Part shown: piece by piece, positions 1-9,278 of the stretch
Position numbering within the stretch: the first letter of the stretch is position 1
How the letters are laid out: every line of letters begins with the position of its first letter
Assembly (NCBI RefSeq): GCF_041224545.1
Contig: NZ_JBGFGP010000132.1
Coordinates: forward strand, 1-64,000
DNA: 64,000 bases
Source: Sedimentitalea sp041224545
GTDB lineage: Bacteria; Pseudomonadota; Alphaproteobacteria; Rhodobacterales; Rhodobacteraceae
Direction of reading: 5' to 3'
Made by a program: the position numbers and the translations under genes
Notes under the pieces: generated by a model
Told to the model about the DNA's origin: nothing
The model's input: only the letters and a program-made list of their open reading frames with translations
Databases searched by the model: none

Positions 1-76
1 GGGCGGCCAGGATGAAGCGTTCATGAAACGCCCACTCTTCGTCCGACATCAGGTCTCGTGCCAAGCTGGTCTCCAT
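1..76 (-). mobile_element. IS5-like transposase, N-terminal fragment cut by window edge
   Basis: Reading leftwards from an ATG at 76-74, 25 codons stay open to the window edge. They include an internal Met followed by SDEEWAFHERF, which resembles the start of IS5-family transposases (a short 'L(M)SDEEWA' opening just before the helix-turn-helix part). Only the first residues are visible, so neither the DDE catalytic residues nor intactness can be judged. The short direct repeats just upstream (120-192) are compatible with an element end. The IS5-like call rests on this short stretch alone; a hypothetical protein remains possible. Confidence 0.5.
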
Positions 77-119
77 TGCAGATACCAGTTTGAATCACGT
101 TCAGCCCGCCCTGTTAACA

Positions 120-192
120 CCTTTTGTCAACACGGCCTAGCTTGAATCACGCCTACGGTGCATTGTGAATCCCTTTTGTCAACACGGCCTAG
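120..192. repeat. 21-bp direct repeat pair next to IS end
   Basis: The same 21-bp string, containing GTCAACACGGCCTAG at its right end, occurs at 120-140 and again at 172-192, 52 bp apart. Both copies sit between the truncated transposase and the accessory genes. They may be remnants of an IS end or of two insertion events. The true inverted repeats of the element cannot be defined because its other end is outside the window. Confidence 0.7.
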
Positions 193-217
193 GTGATACA
201 GGTTTAACGCGAAATGC
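192..217 (+). repeat. Dispersed TTTCGCG-type element, copy 1
   Basis: The string GGTGATACAGGTTTAACGCG, followed by AAATGCG, matches the element at 5359-5384 (GGTGATTCAGGTTTATCGCG then AAATACT) with only a few mismatches and in the same orientation. A related copy in the opposite orientation is at 49881-49920. The elements are intergenic and show no coding character. Confidence 0.6.
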
Positions 218-541
218 GATAGGCCCGGCGCGGAAACTATGGGAACCATTCAGCACTGGGTCCTTGTACAAGGCTTGCTGATGCGGCAGTTCGGCAGGGT
301 CCGACGCAATTCGAGCGTATCGGTGCCGACGCCGCTACCTGACCAGGCGCGCCGCGCGTTGTCGTGATATCCCACTCTCTCTACACTCTCTACAACCGTC
401 ATGTTCTGGCCGACTCAACGCTTCAAATTCCGGGGGCGAAGAAATTCATGTGGCCTGCCCGTTCCCGGAAACGCGAACTTGGCCAAACAGTGCGATTATT
501 GCAATATGTCACCGCCGAACGACTCTGATGATGGATAGCCT

Positions 542-1546
542 TTGACCAAGACGATACCCCTCATAAGAGCGGCCAACGTGGTGCCATTGGTGCGCTGGAT
601 CGAAGCCAACCGCCTGAGTTCCGAAGTCTACCTTGCCGAAGCCGATCTTGACTATTGGTTTGCGTTGGCGCCGACAGATCCCATTCCCCTGAGAAGCGGG
701 ATCGCTCTGCTGCGCGCGCTGTCACGGGATCACGGCCCCGGAATTGGCAACAGTATCGTCACGCAAGCCAGCGTCGCGGAACTTGGTTTCATCGGCTCGG
801 TCGCGCTCGGGGCGCGCAGTCCGCTGGAAGCCTTGCAAAGACTCAGCACCGCGATGCCCCTGCATTCCAGCCACGAACTCTTTGACATCAAGGTTGAGGC
901 TGACGAAGTAAACGTCACACACGCGTTTTCATGCCGGGTCGACGACGAAAGCGTGCACGTCGTGCAGGTTCTGTTGCTTTCGATGCTGCAACAGGTGCTG
1001 AAATTCACCGGGTTGCAGCCACCGCTTTTCAGAAGGGCACGCATATTGCCGCATCCCGATTGCGGACTTTCACATGTCTCCATCGAGTTTTCGGACGGTG
1101 TGTATCCGTCGGCCAGGCGCAAGCTCGTGGTCAGTATTGACCCGACCATTGCCCGGATCCCGTTCCCGACCGTCGCCCGCGACCGCGCGGCCAACTTCCA
1201 TGCCCGGCGGATTCCGCCGCTGACAACAGACTGCAGCCTCGCCGCATCCGTTCAACCTGTGATTGCCGCAATGCTGCACGGCGGAGAGCCCACGATCGAG
1301 CGCATCGCGCGGGCCTATGGCAGCAGTGTGCGCAGCTTGCAACGACGATTGAGAGACGAAAACACGAGCTATTCTGAACAACTCGATCTGGTGCGCCGAA
1401 ACCTCGCGCTGGCGTATCTGAGCAGTGAGTCGGTCTCGCTGTCCGACCTTTCCGAACGGTTGGGATATTCGGCTCAATCGGCTTTGTCCCGCGCTGTTCG
1501 AAGGCTGACCGGACGGACGCCTACGGCACTGGCTTCGGACGACTGA
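542..1546 (+). CDS. AraC-family transcriptional regulator
   Basis: This 334-residue protein has the architecture of AraC regulators with an N-terminal arabinose-binding-like effector domain (roughly residues 10-200) and a C-terminal double helix-turn-helix (roughly 250-330). The first helix-turn-helix carries IERIARAYGSSVRSLQRRL; the second carries LSDLSERLGYSAQSALSRAV and ends in the typical RLTGRTP. The start is a TTG at 542, since an in-frame stop lies two codons upstream and the protein then opens with PLIRAANVVPLVRW, as family members do. It is 116 bp upstream of the beta-propeller gene on the same strand and probably controls the secreted-protein/porin cassette. The effector is unknown. 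Confidence 0.85.
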   Translation: MTKTIPLIRAANVVPLVRWIEANRLSSEVYLAEADLDYWFALAPTDPIPLRSGIALLRALSRDHGPGIGNSIVTQASVAELGFIGSVALGARSPLEALQRLSTAMPLHSSHELFDIKVEADEVNVTHAFSCRVDDESVHVVQVLLLSMLQQVLKFTGLQPPLFRRARILPHPDCGLSHVSIEFSDGVYPSARRKLVVSIDPTIARIPFPTVARDRAANFHARRIPPLTTDCSLAASVQPVIAAMLHGGEPTIERIARAYGSSVRSLQRRLRDENTSYSEQLDLVRRNLALAYLSSESVSLSDLSERLGYSAQSALSRAVRRLTGRTPTALASDD

Positions 1547-1581
1547 GACCGTTCACGTCTTTTTGGCGCGCGAAGTCAAAA

Positions 1582-1610
1582 CAAGACCGTTTACAACCCT
1601 TACGGTCTTG
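1582..1610. promoter_or_regulatory. Perfect 9-bp inverted repeat between regulator and cassette
   Basis: CAAGACCGT (1582-1590) and ACGGTCTTG (1602-1610) are exact reverse complements separated by 11 bp. The dyad lies 36 bp after the AraC-type stop and 52 bp before the beta-propeller start. It could be a regulator-binding site or a weak intergenic hairpin. There is no T-run after it on the plus strand, which argues against an intrinsic terminator for the regulator gene. Confidence 0.5.
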
Positions 1611-1662
1611 AAAATGACCCACGTTACGCTACAGATCGCAGCGATTTCGAGAGAGGGAACCA

Positions 1663-3210
1663 ATGCGAAAACTGCTATCTGCCGTCACCACGACAATGAT
1701 CATTGGCACCGGTGCCGTGGCCGAGAATACGTCTGTCCAAGCGAACGGGCCGATGCCTGGAGATCTGGGTCAGATCATGAAGGAATGGGAGTGCGCGCAA
1801 GAGCAGGATACGCCGGGATATTTCCAATCACTCAACGGTGCCGAAGTGGCCGACAGCACGCGGAGCCAAGCCTATCCCTGTGCGAGCTTTCTGGGCAATT
1901 GGGACGGGCAAAATGACGTCTACGCATGGCGGGGCGACGGCGAATACCAAGGCGTTCTGTTCATGAACAATCGCCGTCCGGGCGAGTTATATTTGACCGG
2001 GGGCAACAATCCTCCTGCGCAGGGTGTCGTGCCACCAGGACCATGGGTCGCCAAGGTCGATGCCACGACGGGCACGGAAATCTGGCGTACGGTTCTGGAA
2101 AACGGTAATGTTTCGGGGGCGTGGGTCGGAGCTGCAAACCTGAATATCCTGCCGGACGGGAACATCCCGATCGCCTTTGGCAATCATCTGGTCAAGATCG
2201 ACGGCGATACCGGGCGTATCCTGATGCACATCGACCTGCCCGCAGATGCGCCCCCCGAAGGCAGCAACTTCAAACATCTGACGATTTCGCCTGACGGAAT
2301 GTTGGTGGTCAAAAACCAGACGCGGGCGACCCCCTGCAACATCCAGGGCACGTTGGCCGCCTTTCAATGCCCCGGCGGGGCAGCGGCCTCGCCCGGCTCC
2401 ACTCTTCATGTGATTGATCCGGAGACATTCGATATCATCGCAAGCGCCAGTGTCCCCGAAAATGCGGTAACACCGCACACCATCACGACACATGACGGAA
2501 AAATTGTCGTTTATGTTGCAACCATCGCCAGCCTCTATCGCTTCGTCTGGAACCCCGAAGCGCAAACCCTGACACGCGATGCGGATTGGGTCGCCGCGAG
2601 TTACCTCGACCCGGGCCAGACCGCCGGCGATGCGCCCGGAATACTGGGAGACTGGGTTGTCGTACAGGTCAATGGCCTGCCGACGAAAACGGCCGCCTCA
2701 TCCCTGGTCTCAATCCATCAGAGCGACGCAAGCCGTATCACCCGTGTCTATCCTTTCGGAACAGACCTGCCGACAGGAGTGAGCTGGGCGCCCCCCAAAG
2801 CGGCTGTGGATGTCGAAAACAGCATGGTGTTTTCGGCAGATTTGCTGATGAAGAAGATCGGCGCGGTCGAACTGGATCAGGAAACCGGTGACATGACGGT
2901 GGTCTGGACGCGGGACAGTGCGACCTCGGCATTGCAGGCGCTCTACGGTCCGGCGGACAAGCGTGTTCTGGGAACGGCCCAAGCCGACCCGAACGCAACG
3001 ATCGAAGCCCTTTCGCAAACGTCAGCGCCAACCTACAAGATGCAGGCCATCTGGCTGGATGCGCGCACCGGCAAGCTTCTGGCCGAGTCCGACTTCCTCG
3101 AACCGATGAACTTCAACACTCTGCTCAGCCCCGGTTTCGGCGGCAGGTTCTATTACATGGACGAGAAAGGTTTCACCGTCCTGCAACCTATGCCCAAACG
3201 GCCGCAATGA
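1663..3210 (+). CDS. Secreted PQQ-like beta-propeller protein
   Basis: The 515-residue product begins with a signal peptide (cleavage likely after AVA, residue 20), so it is exported. The body has repeated blade-like segments of the PQQ-repeat type, such as AKVDATTGTEIW, VKIDGDTGRI, HVIDPETFDI, ELDQETGDM and WLDARTGKL, consistent with an eight-bladed or smaller propeller. Cysteines fall in WECAQ, YPCAS, TPCNI and FQCPG, so disulfides are possible. No quinoprotein dehydrogenase active-site residues were recognised, so enzymatic activity is not claimed. The ribosome binding site GAGAGAGGGA precedes the ATG. It heads a three-gene set with 3299 and 3997 and may be a substrate-binding or scaffold protein for the same pathway as the porin. 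Confidence 0.75.
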   Translation: MRKLLSAVTTTMIIGTGAVAENTSVQANGPMPGDLGQIMKEWECAQEQDTPGYFQSLNGAEVADSTRSQAYPCASFLGNWDGQNDVYAWRGDGEYQGVLFMNNRRPGELYLTGGNNPPAQGVVPPGPWVAKVDATTGTEIWRTVLENGNVSGAWVGAANLNILPDGNIPIAFGNHLVKIDGDTGRILMHIDLPADAPPEGSNFKHLTISPDGMLVVKNQTRATPCNIQGTLAAFQCPGGAAASPGSTLHVIDPETFDIIASASVPENAVTPHTITTHDGKIVVYVATIASLYRFVWNPEAQTLTRDADWVAASYLDPGQTAGDAPGILGDWVVVQVNGLPTKTAASSLVSIHQSDASRITRVYPFGTDLPTGVSWAPPKAAVDVENSMVFSADLLMKKIGAVELDQETGDMTVVWTRDSATSALQALYGPADKRVLGTAQADPNATIEALSQTSAPTYKMQAIWLDARTGKLLAESDFLEPMNFNTLLSPGFGGRFYYMDEKGFTVLQPMPKRPQ

Positions 3211-3254
3211 GTGACCTGGCGCATTCACAGAATGCCGCCATCAAACAGAATTGA

Positions 3255-3280
3255 GCTGAAGACCCGCCATGGGTCTCAGC
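3255..3280 (+). other. Intercistronic hairpin in the secreted cassette
   Basis: GCTG-A-AGACCC (3255-3265) pairs with GGGTCT-CAGC (3271-3280) around the 5-nt loop GCCAT, leaving one bulged A. It lies between the beta-propeller stop and the ribosome binding site (AGAGAGGAAA) of the next gene. There is no T-run, so a role in mRNA processing or stability is more likely than termination. Confidence 0.5.
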
Positions 3281-3298
3281 GCAAGAGAGGAAATGTAA

Positions 3299-4000
3299 AT
3301 GGAACTGAAATCATCGTGGCCGCGCCTCTTGGTGGTTGGGTTCAGTTTCACAGCCATCGTTATGGTGGCGGTGGCTCAGGAAAACGATGTGGACGAGATC
3401 GCCCTGTCCGATATTCGTTCGATGCGGTATTGTGAATTTCTGTTGATCTTCGATGACAGGGTCATGATCTACAATACCTCGGCCTCGAACGGATGTCCGG
3501 CAGACAAGTGGGCGGCGCTGGATATTGCGGCGATCGCAACAGCGCACAACGCCGACAAGGCGCAACTCAACGGACCGCACTTCTGGGCGATGGATGAACA
3601 GGTGCTCGGCCTCGGTGAAACCAAGACCTTTGGTGGCATCGACGCGCGATACGCGGCGACCTTACCCCTCAGTGCGTTGGGATCGGGGAAGGGTTCTGAT
3701 CCCTATGCGCCCTATGTCAGCGCCAAGCTGCAAACCATGACCTTCGAGGCTGGCAAGCCCTATTATCAACTGGTCGATCCCGAGGGGAATACCTATGTCA
3801 TGAACGCCTACGGAGAAGAGGTCCGCGACGGTGACCCGGCGAACCTTGCGGAACAGCTTTCGCTGGCGGACGGATGGCGTTTCGAAACCGTCACTCCGAC
3901 CGAAGACCTCGTCGTAGAGGGAACGATGGATCACCCCGTCAACATGGTCGGCGACGATATGCACCAGTACTACACGCGTTTCAGTGTGGACGGTAAATGA
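3299..4000 (+). CDS. Exported protein of unknown function
   Basis: This 233-residue protein has a hydrophobic N-terminal export signal (PRLLVVGFSF to AVAQEN, about residues 8-27) with a likely cleavage after AVA. I do not recognise the mature domain. It is acidic, has two cysteines (YCEF and NGCP, about 17 residues apart in the text of the mature protein) that could form a disulfide, and contains stretches such as PYYQLVDPEGNTYVMNAYG that look like a compact extracytoplasmic fold. The gene follows the beta-propeller gene by 88 bp, and its stop overlaps the start of the porin gene (ATGA), so the three are almost certainly cotranscribed and share a role. Confidence 0.7.
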   Translation: MELKSSWPRLLVVGFSFTAIVMVAVAQENDVDEIALSDIRSMRYCEFLLIFDDRVMIYNTSASNGCPADKWAALDIAAIATAHNADKAQLNGPHFWAMDEQVLGLGETKTFGGIDARYAATLPLSALGSGKGSDPYAPYVSAKLQTMTFEAGKPYYQLVDPEGNTYVMNAYGEEVRDGDPANLAEQLSLADGWRFETVTPTEDLVVEGTMDHPVNMVGDDMHQYYTRFSVDGK

Positions 4001-5286
4001 AGAATATCGACGAACCCACGCCACGCTCACGGCGCTTGCCCGCTCTCCTTGTGGGAGCGGCGCTTTTGATGAATGGCGCAACCGCGGTTAACGGCCAGTC
4101 GAAATCCGGATATGGGTCATCCCACTCGCTGGAAGGGGGCGACAGTGTCACCGAAGACATCCAGCAGGATGATATCAACACCGGGGCAGCCTTTCCCATA
4201 CGCGGGCAACCCCTGAAGCCATGGTTTGACGCAAAACGCCGCTGGTACGACAAATATGGGCTGAAGCTCAATTTCAGCCTTCAGACGCTCCATCAACACT
4301 CCAACAATCAGACCGGAGAGACAACCGCAGCGGCGGGCCGTGCGGAAATCAACGGCTCGTGGGAGCTTGTCGGGCGTGGCACGAAAAACATAGGAAAACT
4401 GACGTTTCGGGTGGAAAACCGCTCGACTCTGGGGACTGAAATCCCGCCCTCCAAACTGGGCAATCAGTTCGGCAGCGGAACACTGGTTGGCACCGGGTTC
4501 AGTGATTACAGCGAAGCCAACCTGTCCGAACTCGCCTGGAGGCAGGCGCTGATGAATGGGCGTTTCAGGTTTGTTTTTGGCAAGATCAGCGCCGTGGGCT
4601 GGTATGGTGCCCATGCGCTTTCATCGCCCAAGCGCGGATTCCAGAACACCGCCCTGCAGGCCAGTAACACCCGGGCGTTCCCCGGTCGGGGTTTCGGACT
4701 GGGGGTCGGCTACGAGTTCACACCCCGTCTGGTCGCGGTCGCAGGGATCCACGACGCCAACGCCAAGACCACCAGCAACCCGTTCGATACGATCCATCAG
4801 GGAGAGTTCCTGAAATCGGTCGAACTGCGTTATTATCTCAGCACGCCCGAACGCGCACGATGGGATCAGGTACGACTGCAACTGTGGCATCAGGACGCCC
4901 GTGTGGAAGCGAATGTTCCGGAAAGCTACGGCGCCAGCTTTGTCGCCAGCAAATTGATGTTCGGTGACCGGGTCATGCCGTTCATGCTGGCCGGTATCTC
5001 GTCGGGCGGGGCCTCCATATTCGAGAAAGACGTCGCGGTCGGCGTCAGCTTTGATTTCGATACCACCGCAAGCAAGGCGCGGGATGTTCTAGGCATCGGC
5101 CTGGCGTGGGGCGATCCATCCAACAGCGTCCTTCAGGAACAGGTTACCGGCGAAATCTATTACCGGTTCCAGATTCTGGACAACCTGGCAATCACACCCT
5201 CGGTGCAGATGATCAGAAACCCGGTTGCATATCCGGGCAAAGACACCATCACCGTTGTCGGCCTGCGGATCAGGGCGACGTTCTAA
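3997..5286 (+). CDS. OprB-like carbohydrate-type porin
   Basis: The 429-residue product has a signal peptide within the first 34 residues and ends in Phe, typical of outer-membrane barrels. Features of OprB-type porins include the early WYDKYGLKLNFSLQTLHQ segment, repeated amphipathic strands, FGKISAVGWYG, a LAGISSGG segment and a final strand VVGLRIRATF. The length fits the family (about 400-450). It probably forms a diffusion channel for a small hydrophilic substrate. The start overlaps the stop of the previous gene by 4 bp. Together with the upstream exported proteins and AraC regulator it suggests an uptake system for an unidentified compound; no inner-membrane transporter is nearby. Confidence 0.75.
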   Translation: MKNIDEPTPRSRRLPALLVGAALLMNGATAVNGQSKSGYGSSHSLEGGDSVTEDIQQDDINTGAAFPIRGQPLKPWFDAKRRWYDKYGLKLNFSLQTLHQHSNNQTGETTAAAGRAEINGSWELVGRGTKNIGKLTFRVENRSTLGTEIPPSKLGNQFGSGTLVGTGFSDYSEANLSELAWRQALMNGRFRFVFGKISAVGWYGAHALSSPKRGFQNTALQASNTRAFPGRGFGLGVGYEFTPRLVAVAGIHDANAKTTSNPFDTIHQGEFLKSVELRYYLSTPERARWDQVRLQLWHQDARVEANVPESYGASFVASKLMFGDRVMPFMLAGISSGGASIFEKDVAVGVSFDFDTTASKARDVLGIGLAWGDPSNSVLQEQVTGEIYYRFQILDNLAITPSVQMIRNPVAYPGKDTITVVGLRIRATF

Positions 5287-5385
5287 AGTGTTTCGCGATT
5301 AACTTGAAACATCTGGCATCACTCAACGCGTTGAAATCTCTGATTTCAGGCAACATTGGGTGATTCAGGTTTATCGCGAAATACT
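5287..5385. repeat. Palindromic dispersed element after porin gene, copy 2
   Basis: Immediately after the porin stop, AGTGTTTCGCGATTAACTTG (from 5287) is an imperfect reverse complement of the right arm at 5359-5385, which contains TTCAGGTTTATCGCGAAATA. The arms are about 27 bp with a 45-bp centre, so the whole could fold into a long stem-loop. The left arm also matches a copy just after another gene's stop at 49881-49920, which points to a repeated 3'-end element rather than a one-off terminator. Confidence 0.7.
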
Positions 5386-5588
5386 ATAATGCATGATGTG
5401 ATCCGCGCTCAGACGAACGGTATGCGTCGAGGCGACGAATAGCGGCTGGAGGCTGACGAGGGGTGTCGCGGCCTTCCCAAAGTCGGAAGCCACAGACAAG
5501 TTCCCGCGATTTCAAAAGCGGCAGGTCGGAACGATGGTCTCGAACCGGCCGCCAGAGCGTCATGCGCAACCCTGCGCTGCGCGACTGC
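5386..5588. other. Gene-free stretch before L,D-transpeptidase gene end
   Basis: No recognisable gene was found. A minus-strand open frame across it (for example LVCGFRLWEGRDTP) resembles no family I know. The stretch includes several short GC-rich inverted repeats such as CCCTGCGCTGCGCGACTGC, and it may include the terminator region of the minus-strand transpeptidase gene whose stop is at 5589. Confidence 0.35.
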
Positions 5589-6089
5589 TCAGGGTCGCAG
5601 GGTGATGAGCGTACCGTCGCGAACCATGGCGTAAATCTCTTCAATGGCGTCATTCTTGACGGCGATACAACCTGCGGTCCAGTCACGGCGCTTGACCTTC
5701 TCGTTGTTGGGCTGGCCGTGGATAAAAATCTCGCCGCCGGGGCTGCGGCCCGCCGCGATTGCGTTCGCGATATCCTTGGAATTCGGATAGGAAATTCCGA
5801 CCGACAAATGGTATTTGCTGCGCGGGTTGCGCCGGTCGATCAGATAGGTGCCTTCGGGTGTTCTGCCATCGCCCTCGAATTGCTTGTGACCGGTCGGCGC
5901 AAAACCGAGATCGAAATCATAAGCCTTGAGGATCTCCTCGTTGTTCAGCAGGTACAGCCGCCGCTGCCCCTTGTTCACGACAACCGAAGTCACCTCGGGT
6001 CCATTATAGCTCCGGAACTTTGACTGGGTGGAACACCCCGCCACCGCGAAGGTCGCCATGGCTCCCAACCCGAAAATACGCCGTTTCAT
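5589..6089 (-). CDS. L,D-transpeptidase family lipoprotein (YkuD domain)
   Basis: The 166-residue protein starts with a lipoprotein signal (FAVAGC; lipid-anchored Cys19). The remainder is one YkuD domain. The catalytic signature is present as IHG (His124-Gly125) and then TAGC (Cys141 as nucleophile) followed by IAV. Members of this family make 3-3 crosslinks in peptidoglycan or attach proteins to it, acting in the periplasm. Here the lipid anchor would hold it on a membrane face. It lies 65 bp downstream of the RNA methyltransferase gene on the same strand and may share its transcript. Which exact reaction it performs cannot be told from sequence. Confidence 0.85.
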   Translation of the reverse strand: MKRRIFGLGAMATFAVAGCSTQSKFRSYNGPEVTSVVVNKGQRRLYLLNNEEILKAYDFDLGFAPTGHKQFEGDGRTPEGTYLIDRRNPRSKYHLSVGISYPNSKDIANAIAAGRSPGGEIFIHGQPNNEKVKRRDWTAGCIAVKNDAIEEIYAMVRDGTLITLRP

Positions 6090-6153
6090 CTGCTGCTCTC
6101 TTTGTCATTCTGCCTCGTGCAATCGAATAGCGCCTGCCGCGGAAAACGCAAAA

Positions 6154-7407
6154 TCATAAATGCGGCCGCACGTCCGATTCCTGTACCGCCGTTCGGAAAA
6201 ATGCCGCGACCAGTTCGATATGCGAAGACCATCGAAACTGATCGACCACCTGCACCCAGGCCAGACGATAGCCGGCCCCGGTCAGCACGCGCGCGTCACG
6301 CGCAAAGGTCAGCGGATTGCACGACACATAGGCGATCCGGTCGAGCGACGATTCGGCCAGCATCGCCACCTGTGCTTCGGCACCGGCGCGGGGCGGGTCG
6401 AGCACTGCCGCATCGAACCCGGTCAGTTCCTGCGGCACCAGCGGCCTGCGGAACAGGTCACGCGCGATAGCTGTCACCTTTTTCAACCCCTGCGCCTGAC
6501 GCCAGCCCTGATCCAGGGCGCGGATCATCCCCGCGTCTCCTTCGACCGCGAGCACCTCGGCCCGCGCCGCCAGAGGCAGGCTGAACGTGCCGCAGCCGGC
6601 GAACAAATCGACAATGCGCTCCGCGTCTCCGACAATCTCGCGCACCCCGGCCAACAGCGCCGCCTCGCCTTCGGGTGTCGCCTGCAGGAATGCGCCGGGC
6701 GGTGGAGTCACGCTGGCGGCACCAAAATGCTGCACCGGCGGTTGCCGCATGGCGATGACCTCGCCGTCCCAGGCCAGCCGCGCAACGCCGAAGCGCTCCG
6801 CCAGCTGCGCAAGCGCGGCTTCGAGCGGTCCATCGGTCGGCTTGCCGCCGGTTACCGCCACATCGAGACCGTTTTCCGTGACCGTCAGCGTCACCGAGAT
6901 CTCGCCCTTGCGGCTCGCCCCCGCAGATGCCAGCGCCTCGGCGAGCGGCAATCCACCGCGCAATCGCGGATCTACCAATTCGCAATGCGGTATCTCGACA
7001 ATCACGTCCGATCCACGCGCATGAAACCCTGCCATCGCGCCCTTTTTCGTACGACGGGCCGACACAACCGCACGTCGGCGCGTTTGCGCCGGAGAGGTAA
7101 GGATCGTGCGCATCGGTGCGACAAGCCCCTGCCCCTCAAGCGCCAGTGCCACGATGTCCTGCTTCCAATGTGCGACGAACTCGTCCGACGCGTGCTGCAA
7201 CTGACAGCCACCGCAGGATTTGGCGTGCCGGCAGGGGGGCTGCACACGATCCGGCGAGGGGGTCTCGATCCGGATATCTGTCAGATGCGATCCGGACAAT
7301 ACGCCACGCACTGTTTCGCCGGGCAGCGTCGCCGCAGCATAGACCGGCCCCGACGCGATGCCATCACCCTGATGTCCAAGGCGCAGGATTTCATGTTCTG
7401 TGATCAT
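6154..7407 (-). CDS. TrmA-family class I SAM-dependent RNA (uracil-5) methyltransferase
   Basis: The 417-residue product matches the RlmC/RlmD/TrmA family that methylates C5 of uridine in rRNA or tRNA. An N-terminal TRAM-like region (1-50) is followed by an iron-sulfur motif with Cys59, Cys65 and Cys68 (CRHAKSCGGC). The SAM site is around VDLFAGCGTFSLPLA, then LDPPRAG and the catalytic YVSCNP near the C terminus, ending in DQFRWSSHIELVAAF. Rhodobacterales members of this family are usually annotated only to family level, and I cannot tell which RNA position is the target. It follows the ABC exporter pair by 38 bp on the same strand. Confidence 0.88.
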   Translation of the reverse strand: MITEHEILRLGHQGDGIASGPVYAAATLPGETVRGVLSGSHLTDIRIETPSPDRVQPPCRHAKSCGGCQLQHASDEFVAHWKQDIVALALEGQGLVAPMRTILTSPAQTRRRAVVSARRTKKGAMAGFHARGSDVIVEIPHCELVDPRLRGGLPLAEALASAGASRKGEISVTLTVTENGLDVAVTGGKPTDGPLEAALAQLAERFGVARLAWDGEVIAMRQPPVQHFGAASVTPPPGAFLQATPEGEAALLAGVREIVGDAERIVDLFAGCGTFSLPLAARAEVLAVEGDAGMIRALDQGWRQAQGLKKVTAIARDLFRRPLVPQELTGFDAAVLDPPRAGAEAQVAMLAESSLDRIAYVSCNPLTFARDARVLTGAGYRLAWVQVVDQFRWSSHIELVAAFFRTAVQESDVRPHL

Positions 7408-7445
7408 GCCGCCTGATACATATCCGCAGGCGCGTGAGAAAGCCC

Positions 7446-9274
<1,829 letters not shown>

Positions 9275-9278
<4 letters not shown>

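Larger units (their letters stand above)
77..541. other. 465-bp gene-free stretch between IS end and AraC gene
   Basis: This stretch holds a 21-bp direct repeat (120-140 and 172-192), one copy of a dispersed TTTCGCG-type element (about 192-217), and a perfect 12-bp palindrome CCTTGTACAAGG at 262-273 that could be an operator for the downstream AraC-type gene. No ORF with recognisable protein character was seen between 218 and 541. The right end supplies a TTG start for the next gene, because an in-frame TAG at 536-538 rules out an earlier start. Confidence 0.5.

Noticed and set aside
1547..1570. Terminator after the AraC gene based on a GTCTTTTT run
   Set aside because: The possible stem AGAC/GTCT has only four pairs, too weak to call an intrinsic terminator.
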